Origin: Flammulina velutipes
Taxonomy: Eukaryota; Basidiomycota; Agaricomycetes; Agaricales; Physalacriaceae
DNA: 64,000 nucleotides
Assembly: GCA_011800155.1 (NCBI GenBank)
Contig: CM022378.1
Location: forward strand, 1,364,001-1,428,000
Direction of reading: 5' to 3'
Shown: positions 11,331 through 21,048 of the stretch, one piece after another
How the letters are laid out: every line of letters begins with the position of its first letter
Position numbering within the stretch: the first letter of the stretch is position 1
Position numbers and translations under genes: made by a program
The notes under the pieces: generated by a model
Told to the model about the DNA's origin: nothing
The model's database searches: none
The model's input: only the letters and a program-made list of their open reading frames with translations

Positions 11331-11712
11331 TCAAATGCTTTGACCTGGTCATCGTGGCTAGATTCAACAAAATCATCACGCCGTGACAAATCATTATCAC
11401 GTACCAAAACTAAGGTTAAGGTTTGCTTTGTGGCGCAGGATGAGTACACGAGAGTGCTCTACGTCGAGGGAGTCGGTGAGTAAAAGGGGAGGGGGGGAAG
11501 AGAGAGAGATATTGATTAAAACCGAATGTTTGATCTTTGTTATGGAAATGAATCTTAAATCAAAATTGAAAATATGTGAATCCTGGCCTATCATGGCCTT
11601 GCACGGCCGTACCCTATCCCAAGCGAGCTGATCTCAGGGAGTGTAAAAGGGGTTCAACGTTTTTATCTGGATGAGCTCACAGTCTCGTTTCTCAATGGAG
11701 GTAGATCATGGT

Positions 11713-11739
11713 GGCATTCTGTGTGCGCCACAGAATGCC
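11713..11739 (-). terminator. Hairpin 43 nt past the B1 stop
   Basis: Perfect 11-bp stem (GGCATTCTGTG, 11713-11723, with its complement at 11729-11739) around a 5-nt loop containing GCGC. The distance from the B1 stop codon is 43 nt. The paralogous B2 gene has a longer hairpin 42 nt past its stop, so position rather than sequence is conserved. A role in 3'-end formation or as a DNA site is inferred. Confidence 0.5.
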
Positions 11740-11782
11740 GTGTAGTAGAATATTTCCGCTAATGTACACACTAAAGTCACGG

Positions 11783-12236
11783 CTAACTACTCTCCTTTTT
11801 GCCGAACCATTTTTCCCGCCGCGTTGCATTCACGATTTGCTGGGAAGATGTCAGTGCACAAGACTCCCGGCGGGCAATGTCAAGACGTACCCTTCCCCAT
11901 ATGTACTGTTCGAATGAGTCACTTCCCCCAGCAGTGTTGCTAGCAGCTGGGCTATTCGGGAAGGCCACGCAGAATCTTGTCCAAACGGCGCGAAAGAATT
12001 TCTGTTTCTCCACGGGGGTGGCGTCGTCGGGCGCCTTGTAGTTTTCTTGGTGGTGCTCGCGGAGCCACTTCCTCTGGTCTTCCGTAAACGTCAAAGTCCC
12101 GACTACGACATTCATCAATATATTGCGGTCACCTCGAGTCTTGCAACGCACCACGATCCACGCTGACGGCCGCGAATTTTTTTTTGGCGGGTCTCTTCTT
12201 CAATCCCACTCTGGCTTTTGCTTGGGTGGAGGACAT
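11783..12236 (-). CDS. KDZ-set gene B1, small protein of unknown function
   Basis: Three exons (12236-12152, 12102-11891, 11839-11783), introns of 49 and 51 nt. The product starts with a lysine/arginine-rich segment (KKRPAKKKF) and continues with FTEDQRKWLREHHQENYK, a FFRAVWTRFCVAFP block, FEQYIWGR and QIVNATRREKWF. The paralogue B2 (54258-54768) has the same exon structure and matching blocks (FTAEQKLWLLDHSAENFK, FYRRVWNDFNMAFP, FECYIFGR, KIVNATRHELWF). No known family recognised. It lies upstream of KDZ1 on the same strand. The W/F-rich pattern suggests a small helical domain, possibly DNA-binding given the basic N-terminus (inference). Confidence 0.75.
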
Positions 12237-12326
12237 GAGTGATAAGTGCTTGATGATGTACGCAGGAGAGAGACGATGGGTCAGAGAACATTGTGGCAGC
12301 AGGCTGGGCTTTATATTTCACCGCGC

Positions 12327-14068
12327 TGATGTGCAGTGTAGAAGAACGCCACAAAAACACACACAAAACACACACTAACAAGTCAATGGTGCGATGCGGG
12401 AAAGTCCGATGTTTATAGCGGGATTTCACGTTATAGTAGCAATCGTTCGTTTTGTAATAGGTGGTATGGGACGGGTTCTTGTTCTTTGTATCTTTTGTTT
12501 TATGGGACTGTTTCTCTCTATCTTCTGCTCAAAATGCTTATACTAGTTCGACGGGGTAACAGGGATCTGATCTTTAAACTGAGTTCTAGTTTGCCACTAA
12601 GTCACAGGCCGATTGGGATGTGTGTAAAGAGACCTAATGAGGCTCTTCCCAGGCCAACAACCTTCAACCACACTAGGGAGCGGGAGCTCTGGTATCTATC
12701 TGTATAATCAGGACTCTCCAACAACTAGTCGGGGCCTGAATAGATAGCCTAGCACAGTCTGAACCACACTTGTATGGGACTTGGGACTCCAACCAGAGTT
12801 GGTAGGTTCTTTAGATGGAATTTCCCGCGGAAACTCGGATCGTTTGAATCGCAAAGGACTTGGCTTCAACTTCTTTAATATGGGAAGTAGCTCCAATGAG
12901 TTCTTAGATCTTTGGTTCTGTTTCTTATTTCCACCTATCTAAACAGTGGTTCTTTTTCTAACTAAATCTTAGAGTCTATTCCTCCAGTATATACGGCTTG
13001 TGGGCTGCGGATACGGGGGGCGTAAGCTACTGTAAATAGTACAAACGAGCTAGCTTTATAGTGTTTTCTATATACGTCTGAATAAGGATATAATACCGAG
13101 TCCGCTGGTTCGGGGGAATATTCCGATAGGATGTACGGAATATCCCTCTAATGGTGCCCTTGGCATTACTGCCTATTCGTTCTGGCTTCTATTTGCTTTG
13201 AATCCAACCAATGGTGGCGCCGTAACTGAGTTTGCAGTGGCGCCAGGTTGTTCCTTGTGCTTGGAAGCTCCACTATTTCATCGTTTTCCACTATTATTAG
13301 CGGCCGAGTCCTGTCTAGCAGGAACTCTTAGCCTTTGTTCGTATTCTTATTTCATACTACGAGTCCGAGTAGTACCGACTAGGTTTGGTATACTGGACGC
13401 GCAAGTATGTTCTTAGTATCGTGTTCGGACTTTTCCGGTAGTACTCCGGAAAAGCTATCGTTGTATCTTTACGAGTTGTCGATAGTACTCGTATTGTAGG
13501 TCCTTGTAACAATTTACTTGTGGATCCCGAGAATCGATCAGGAACAGTCCACCGGAGTAAGTCGATCGGTGATCGAGCAGTATCTTTTGAAAGCCTAAAA
13601 GGTTACCCTGACTCCTGAGTCTCCTATGTAATATCCCGACGTCTGAGTAGTACGAACATTTGGTTTGCTAGTCCAGCAAGCGTTTAACTGCTTACTGGCG
13701 TTGCGTCTCTTTATGTAGAGTTTCCTTGTGTAAGGGTAACTCGCCGAATTCCGTTAAGTATTTCGGAGTTTCGCGCATTCAAGTGTATTTGATCACGATG
13801 TCTCCATCGGGGTACTTTTGATGATGATATTCAAGATCGTCATGTGTGGTTTGGCTATACCTACACGCCCTTCAGCGTGTGGCGCTTTTCCGACGAATCT
13901 TAGGAGTTTTCCGGTCGTACCACGGAAACTCCTTACACTGTATCGTATACGCGTTTCGGTCTGTAACTAGAGGTTCTTGTACTCATAGGTTCGTTCTATC
14001 ACTAAGAATGCTTCTTAGAATCACAAATTTTGGGGTCTTTCGTACTTGCATTAATACAATGCGCATCA
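12327..14068 (-). repeat. 3' LTR (left) of gypsy element
   Basis: 1,742 bp, TGATG...CATCA. It matches 28148-29889 at an offset of 15,821 with two noticed differences. Because the element is on the minus strand, this copy lies after the internal genes. Small frames in both LTRs (for example 12486-12707 and 28307-28528) are identical non-coding shadows. It contains several short TTCCG...CGGAA hairpins (near 13108-13142, 13437-13461 and 13907-13935). Confidence 0.93.
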
Positions 14069-14294
14069 TCTCCCATAGACTTATTTTGATGGTGTCCGCA
14101 CCATCCTGGTTCCCCTATCGTTGGATCCCTCAATATTCTTCCTGGACTCGGCTCTTGGAAAGGCCAATAGGTAGGAGGACAATTCCGCTTATTTCAACGG
14201 AATTCTCCCGGCTTTGCACGTTCCATTGCCAATATTTCTTTACTATAAAAGCAGGCTGAAAACTGTGGCGCTCTCCGTTTTATCCTTCGTTACT

Positions 14295-15925
14295 ATGCCT
14301 CCCAAGATCCCTCAATGGCACTCCATTGGTTCTTCAATCTCTGCGGAAGCCCCCATTGCTACGCTGGAGCTCGTCCAGTATCGCCTTGCTACTGCCCCGT
14401 TGATCAACGACTTCTTGGTTAATTACTCGCTCCCGGATTCGACCAACTCCCTTATTGTCGACGCCATCGAACAGCTCACTGCCCCAGTGATGGCCTTGTT
14501 GCGTACGGTGTCTGCCAATCCGACGCCACGGGATATTCCGATTGTCGTTGTGGACAAGTTCTTTAGCAAGTTGCTGGTATGTCTTTCCGCTTTCTTTCTA
14601 TGTCTCCTACTAAGATCTTTATTTATCTTCTAGCTCATCAATCAATCTCTGAAGGGAACCACCGCCGCAGAGGCTTCCTTCGAGATTTTCTCCTTCTTCT
14701 GGAATCTGCGCAACGTCCTTGGGGTTTATCTCTTGGAGTTAGGCGTTAGCCCAACTCATCACCGTATCAACCTTGCGGATATGTTCACTCCAGTTCTTAA
14801 TACTGTGGGTCGAGGCAAGGCTTATATCGCACCGCCTTATCCCGAGAGCCACCCCCTTCATGCTGCTTCGCGTGTAGTTCCTAAGGTCAAGGCGCCAGCT
14901 CCAGCTCCTGAGCCTACACCTGCACCCAAGCTTACTGCTAAAGCCATGCGGGCTGCCGCGAAAAAGGTATGGACTTTTCCGCTTATTCTTCGGTCTTTCT
15001 AACTTGTATCACTTTCTTTAGGCTGGTAAGACGGTTAAGTCTGCCGCCATTATCGACGATGCCCTCGAGGCCGTTGGAGATACTACCAACGCCACTCTTA
15101 CTGAGGATATCGGTATGTTCTTTCGTGACCGGCACTTTCCGCTTTACTAAACGGACTGTCTGGTTTCTTCAGAAATGGACGATGGTGGGTCTGAATCTGA
15201 TCTTTCTGACGATGAAGATGTGAGCTTAGTTGCTTACTTCTAGGTGTCTCAAGATTGACTCAACCCCTGCAGGACTTGACCATTATTGATGGAGATGGAG
15301 TGCGCCGCAAGGACTTCCCCCCTTCTCCGGTTCGTACTTGTCTTCTTATTCTAAAGCTTGAACTAAAGACATTTCTCCTTTATTCATAGCCTGCTGAAGT
15401 CGAAGGCCCCCGTGTGGTAACTTATCTTCCCTACTCGATGATCCCAGGTATGCTGATAACTTCTCGCGCATACCAGAAGGCCATGGAGGTTATAGGAAGT
15501 ACGGTCACTTTCGTGGAACCTGCTCCTTTGCTTACTAAACGCAAAGCTACGGAAGACGGGTCGCCTCGTCCTCTTAAGAGCCTTAAGGTTGACTCCGTTC
15601 GTATCGACAACACCTTTGTCGAACAATTCATTGGAGGTGCGTTTAGTTCTTCTTATCTTAATCTTGTACTTATCGCATTTTTCCGTGTTTCTTAGCGGGC
15701 GCTACCGCTCAGAGTTACGGAAGCTCTGTTGCTCGAGTTATCAAACAAGTCAACCGACTCCTCGCTGCCGACGAGTTGACTGAACTCGGACCTGGTCTGA
15801 TTTCGACTGAGGTGGCGCATCGCAATGAGTTGATTAGACTCTTGAATCGTATTCACGGCGACGTCCAGACGTTCAACCGTACCAAGGACTTGTATATCGC
15901 TACTGTCAAGTCTATGCTCGAATAG
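14295..15925 (+). CDS. Gypsy-borne antisense gene Y, unknown function
   Basis: Seven exons (14295-14576, 14634-14966, 15022-15112, 15173-15219, 15273-15329, 15390-15636, 15696-15925) join in frame to 428 residues. All introns are 53-60 nt with GT and YAG ends. The N-terminal part is helical (MPPKIPQWHSIGSS, then VQYRLATAPLINDFLVNYSL). A Pro/Ala-rich linker (PAPAPEPTPAPK), an acidic middle and a C-terminal helix (AHRNELIRLLNRIHGDV) follow. No family recognised. It lies inside the LTRs but on the strand opposite to gag-pol, so its introns would not be removed from genomic RNA during retrotransposition. Confidence 0.72.
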
Positions 15926-16367
15926 ATATTTCCCTGTTACAACTAGGTAGTTGCCCATCCCTTCTTTCCGGGTGATACTACTGTTTACCTATTGTGTTTC
16001 CGGGGCTCTTTATCTTTATTTTTATCTTTCTGATACTGTAGCCATTGCTTATTGACTTCCAATATAACTGTCCCCTAAACTTCGTGTGATTTGAACTTCA
16101 AGCTAGACCCCGAAGACACTTGTGCGCCACTTCCGTGATTCCTAGCGGAATTTCGCATGAAGTCTTCGCCGGTCTCCTTTCTTGTTCTTAGGGGTTTACA
16201 ATTTTTGTTTTCCGTATTGGCAATCTTCTATAGCCTATACGTTCGTTATTTTCTTCGCCTTGACGAATACCCGACCCATTAGCCAGTCGATCATACACCT
16301 CCTATTAGATTTGTACATCGTTTATAAGACTGAGCTTTTGTAATGTCTCGGTCTTCGTCTGTCTCAG
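15926..16367. other. Spacer between genes Y and Z inside the gypsy element
   Basis: No frame worth calling. T-rich sequence, presumably the 3' end of Y and the promoter of Z. Contains a CTTCCGTGATTCCTAGCGGAAT hairpin-type motif near 16130 (first 20 bases shown as CTTCCGTGATTCCTAGCGGA). Confidence 0.4.
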
Positions 16368-17534
16368 ATGCCTTCTCCTATCGCTTTGATTCCTCTATGG
16401 GCCAACTTCAAAATCGCCATGATTCCGGGTTTGGACAAGCGATTTTCCGAGGAGGCCTTGGACTTTTTGCAGGCTGAGACTGGTCTCGCCGTTGCTATAT
16501 CGTTATATCGCACTGCTCAAGGCTTTCCTATCGTGGCCACGCCACTCAATAGCTTGGATCTTACCGCGCGGTATACCGATGCGGCTGCGGACTTGCACTT
16601 AGGTCCTGCTCGTCAGATAGACGCTCCTACATTGAGGTTCACCCTAGGCGTAATGGTACGTCTCGGATTTTTCCTTACATTTTGCGGGTCTAACGGTCTT
16701 GATAGCAACACGCTTCTAGTTTGTGGCATTGCGAACATCCCGACTTTCGTACCGGGCAAGCCTACAACTTAGCTTCGTTGTATATCGTCTGTCTTCGATT
16801 GGTGTCCAACTTCTTTCATGGACGCACGGGAAACTGTACCCTCGACGGTCTTTCCTTCGAAGGATGGCTTTCCAAAGTATATCGCCAACCCCATATGCAC
16901 TTTACGGAGTTGTACTTGGATGCTAGCGCCGATTTCATCGTGAGTTCTTTAACCTATACGCTTTTTCCGTACTAAATCTCGGGATTTTCCATAGACCAGC
17001 GTAATGTTGGGCTATCATAGGGGAGCGCCTGACTCTTTGGGTGGGATCTTTGCCCATCCTGAGGTCTTGGATGCTATCCCTGTCCCTCTATCTCGTATGG
17101 ATGCCAGCGACATTCAATTGGTCGCTTGGTGGCCTCGTTATCTTTCCGCTAACAACATTCAGCCCGAGTTTGATACTCGTCCTATCATGTATGAACGGGT
17201 CGTTACCAACGGTTATTCGCCTTTACACGATTTTCCAGCTGGGTTGGTTGACGCTAGTGACCTCAGACTTGGTCCCCACGCCGAACGCTTCACTGAGTTC
17301 GTACCAGAGCCCCATTGTGTTGCTCAACGGCGATCTAGCTCAACGCCTGAACTTGTTCCAATCAGTTCTCCAGTACCAGTGGTCAGATCTTTCGTAAGTC
17401 TTCTGTTCGACGTCTAGTGTATAATTCTAACACCTTTCTTCTGATAGACCCACTTCAATACGCTAGGACAGACTATGTGTACCCACTGTCCCACTAGTCA
17501 TCCTGCCGTCGAATGTACTCCTCCGACCCAGTAG
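16368..17534 (+). CDS. Gypsy-borne antisense gene Z, protein with C-terminal zinc-knuckle-like motif
   Basis: Four exons (16368-16655, 16706-16939, 16995-17393, 17448-17534), all phase 0, give 335 residues. The start MPSPIALIPLWANFKIAMIP is followed by a globular-looking segment (LRLVSNFFHGRTGN, VYRQPHMHFTELYLDASADF). The last exon encodes MCTHCPTSHPAVECTPP, a CX2CX3HX4C arrangement close to the CX2CX4HX4C zinc knuckle of retroelement nucleocapsid proteins. An antisense gag-like or RNA-binding protein is possible but speculative. Same strand as Y, about 440 bp downstream. Confidence 0.68.
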
Positions 17535-18303
17535 TCGGATTTTCCGTTAAAAGTCTATCATCTTGGTGTTAGATACTTGGTCTATATCGTTTGTCGGTTA
17601 TCCTATGTCGTAGCGCTATACCTTCAATTTAGACCCTTTTTCTTGTTACCAAGTTCGTTCTGTGGTTCAAATTGATGGTGGCGCGGGAATTCCCGTGTCT
17701 TCATCGGAGTTGAGTATTCTTCATGCTATTGCATTCGTACTCGTAGCCTCAGGTATATATGGCTTAAGACCTTCGTTGGCTTGTTCTTCTATGTAACTTG
17801 AGACGTACTAGCCTTAGCGTAGTCTCTAGTCATAACCAATGTTCGCGCTCCTGATAAGTCCGGAGATCGTCATGATTTATGGCGTCTCCCATTGACTTAT
17901 TAGATGCTATCATACTGGTATCTTTGTTAGTCTACTACGCTTTCATCCTAGAAGAGTCTGTTTTTCCACTTGAAAACCCGGAGAATCCCTTGTCTCAATG
18001 ACTTGGTATCTTTTGTAGGTTTTCAAGTTTTTCTTGATCTTAGTTCACACGGTTTCTCACAATAGTAGCGCGCTCGCTTTCTTATTGTAAGTATCCTTTT
18101 GTGTATCGTATATATATATATATCTTTTTGGCACTACGGCCGCTAAATCCCATGTATGTATATAGGTACAATGAAGAGAGGCTTCGACGAAGAGGAAGTC
18201 CGACTAAAAACCCGGAAAAGAACCAATGGCTTTAGACAAGAAAACCCACTCTTAAGTATTCAAGGGAGCTAGGCTTCGACCTTGTTTACTTAAGAACCCT
18301 TTT
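17535..18303. other. Spacer between convergent genes Z and X
   Basis: No gene seen. Contains a TA dinucleotide run near 18108-18121. Near 17874-17920 there is a segment resembling the sequence just inside the left LTR (14069-14100: CTCCCATAGACTTATT versus CTCCCATTGACTTATT), so part of the LTR-adjacent sequence is duplicated here. Confidence 0.45.
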
Positions 18304-20583
18304 TCAACGACGACGACTGGGTCCTGCCACGGAATTTCCCGACGCCAACCCATAGTACTTTAGGACATTGGGATCTCCCCAATGCCTAAGTAGATCGTTC
18401 ACGGCGTCCGTGAGTCTGCCGTTTTGCTCGACCAGCTGGTCGACGTCGTTTCGCAGGTCTTGGATCGTTTCCAGCAATGCTTGAGGTCGACGTTTGACCG
18501 CGTCAGACTCCGGGTCCAACTTCTCGCATTTCAGCTTCATCACTTGGCACCGTATGCAAGACTTGGTCGTAGGGGTCGCGTACTTGCACTCCTTGTTTTT
18601 CTTGAGACAGTCCTTGCAAAGTACTTGAGAGTACTTCCAAAGCTTGTCTGCTGGAATCGGCTCCTTTGCCTTGCGCTTGCCTTTGCTCTTGGCTGATGGT
18701 ACGGCGCCCTTAGCCGTTTTTCTCCTCTTTCTCGCAGGCCCTTCACTTTCCGACCCTTCCTCGGAATTGTCCGTTGGTTCGTCGGAGGGTTGGAAATCGT
18801 CGTTGTCGGGCTCGAAGTCATCATCGTTCGGCTCGAAGTCGTTCGCCTGCTGTTCTTCGTCTTCATTCCCATCATCATCACCACTGCTCCCATCTGCGTC
18901 GCCATCTTCTACCTCACGAGTCCTCTTCGTTCCCTTGACTTTCGCGGGCGAGTCCGGTTTTGACATCGGAGTCGACTTGACGCTAGGTTTAGATTTGGCT
19001 GCTGGAGCCACCTTCTTACCCACAGCTTTCGTCGTTGTCTTCTTCGTCGTCTTGGCCTTCTTCTTGGGAGAAGGTGCCTCTTCATCCACGACCTCCTGTC
19101 CGGAGTCATCTTCCATTCTCGCTTGCTTGGCGCGAAAGCTCACCGCTCGTATGAAAGCTACCTCCGGGTCCTCTACCGGAGCTGCCGCGGGAGCTGCCAT
19201 TGTCGATAGCTTCGACAACTTTCGGTTTCCCAAGCCCTTGATTTCTTCTGGCGAAGGCATCGCAATGGACGGAAGGGGCATCTGCTGGGAACCTTGGGTT
19301 GGCTTAGCCATCGGAGCCCTAGCAGGCCTAACCATAGCCATTGGTGGCATCTGCATGGGTGCTTGGACGGGTCGAGGTGCCACTACCTTTGGACTTGGAG
19401 CCTTTGGCATGGTTTTCGTCTTTCGGGGAGGTGGTCGTGGGATCTCTGAACTTGGAGACCTTTCCGGGTTTGGCGCGGATTTTTCCTTGCGCTCCCCGGA
19501 ATCCTCTTCCTCGCTCTATCGTAGATCGTATTAGCTGTAATATAGCCTTTAGAGCTTAGCTACTTACCGCTTGCTCTTTGCTCGAGCCTTTCCTTCGTCG
19601 TGGCTCCTCTCGAGCCTCGCTATCTTCCTGGTCCTAGGAATTCCGTTAACATTAGCGGAATTCACTATAACCAAGTTCGAGTTTCAACCTTTTCTTGAGC
19701 AGGCTCTTCAGCTTGCTCGTCTTCTTCTTCTTGTGGCTCATCTTGAGCCTCTTGATCTTCTTGATCCTAAGAATTCCGTTAAACTCAACGGCTTTCTTTT
19801 AAAACAAGTCGATATCGTACCTTGTCGACGGGCTTGTCGACTTGTTCTTCGCCATCTGAATTTTCCGGACCCTCGGATCCTGAGTCTTCTTCAGCTTCAC
19901 TGGTCTTTGCTACGGCCATAGCCTTGACGACCTCTGCGTCGTCAGAGCTCTCGCCGCTTGAGTCCTATACCAAATCCGTTGAATATACCGGACTCTGGTT
20001 CTTTTCAGATCTCACCTTGACGTTGCCTTTGGACTTTGCTCCCTTGGCTTTGTCTTCGTCCTGATCTTCTTCTTGTTCGACATCTTCGTCGTCGGACTTG
20101 TCTTTTTCGTCGACGACACCCTTGTCGCCATCTTTGCCTTTCCTTTCAGGCGCCTAAGGGTTTTCCGTTGAGTTTCCCGGAATTTACCCGTTAGACTCAA
20201 GGAAATTTACCTTGACTCTCTCTTCGTTGTCACTTTCCTCTTCACTTGTCTAATCCAAGATTCCGTTAATTCTTCGGAATCTACCGAAGTGATCTTCATC
20301 TTACCGTAACATCCGGCAACTCATCGTATAGTTGCCAAGCCCTCGTAAGGACTTGATCCAACCATACGTCGTTATTCGCTACCGAACGTTTGAACTCCTC
20401 AGCCGCCTTCTCAAACTGCCTCCAGAAGACCTGGTAGTCTTCCGGAACGCGGCAGGCAGGCAAAGTCCGCCAGTTGCCGGGAATGAACCGTAGTCGTCTG
20501 ATCGTGTTTTTAGAGAAGTGGCGGCGCTCGAACGCGAGCGCCTTGGGTCGGTCTTGTAATTTAAAGAAACTAGTTGAAGACAT
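18304..20583 (-). CDS. Gypsy-borne sense gene X, acidic/basic modular protein with Cys cluster
   Basis: Seven exons (20583-20305, 20249-20211, 20153-20016, 19964-19821, 19766-19689, 19633-19568, 19515-18304) all have lengths divisible by three and phase-0 introns, giving about 651 residues. N-terminus: RRHFSKNTIRRLRFIPGNWR, then FWRQFEKAAEEFKR. Exons 2-6 encode short acidic Glu/Asp/Gln-rich blocks. The long last exon has Pro/Ala- and Lys-rich parts, then a cysteine cluster (LCKDCLKKNKECKYA ... SCIRCQVMKLKCEK) and a coiled-coil stretch (LLETIQDLRNDVDQLVEQNG). The cluster loosely recalls fungal Zn2Cys6 DNA-binding motifs; assignment uncertain. Introns 1-5 share a CCG...AACGGA hairpin. It lies after pol on the genomic-RNA strand, so its introns must escape splicing to be transmitted. 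Confidence 0.72.
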
Positions 20584-21048
20584 TGTACTTGAAATAGAAG
20601 ACGTCGCGTTGATCTGTGTCGTGTTTTGGCGAAATCGCGTCGCTGCGATGGCGGTTGAAGTGTGAGTTTGTTTTTCTCAAATTTTCTCTTTAAGTTCACC
20701 ATCACGGACCCGGTCCGGTGATCCTGTCGATCAACTCCGAAATGGAAAGGGCCATTCCGTTTCTGATGGGCCTAGCTCTTTGGAATCTTATCTTAGATTG
20801 TGGGGAATTTCCCCACCCCGCATCGGAATGGTACCTTTTTCTAAAGGAAAGATATTCATCATTTGTACGGTTCGTATGCAGTATATCTTTAACGTTACTG
20901 CTATCTTTGTTCTTAATGAAAATACATCTTGAACGTATGGTTTGTATGTACCAAGTAAAATCGAAAATTCCTGGTAAATTCCGTTCGTTATTCGGGAATA
21001 CCTCTATATCCCCCACAAGCTTTATATGATGGTATCCCTACCATCAGC
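20584..21048. other. Spacer between pol and gene X
   Basis: No gene seen. Presumably the promoter or leader of X on the minus strand. GA/TTCC-rich, with TTCC and GGAA motifs near 20810 and 20965-21000. Confidence 0.4.

Noticed and set aside
12486..12896. Small frames duplicated in both LTRs (also 28307-28717 and others)
   Set aside because: They are identical only because the LTRs are identical; composition and length give no sign of coding.
17290..17393. Apparent frameshift in gene Z (another frame looks more hydrophobic)
   Set aside because: Only the first frame splices in phase to the exon carrying the zinc-knuckle-like motif, so no shift is needed.
18644..19534. A 296-codon plus-strand frame opposite gene X
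   Set aside because: It is a shadow of the low-complexity last exon of X, which has Cys and coiled-coil features and fits the spliced gene.
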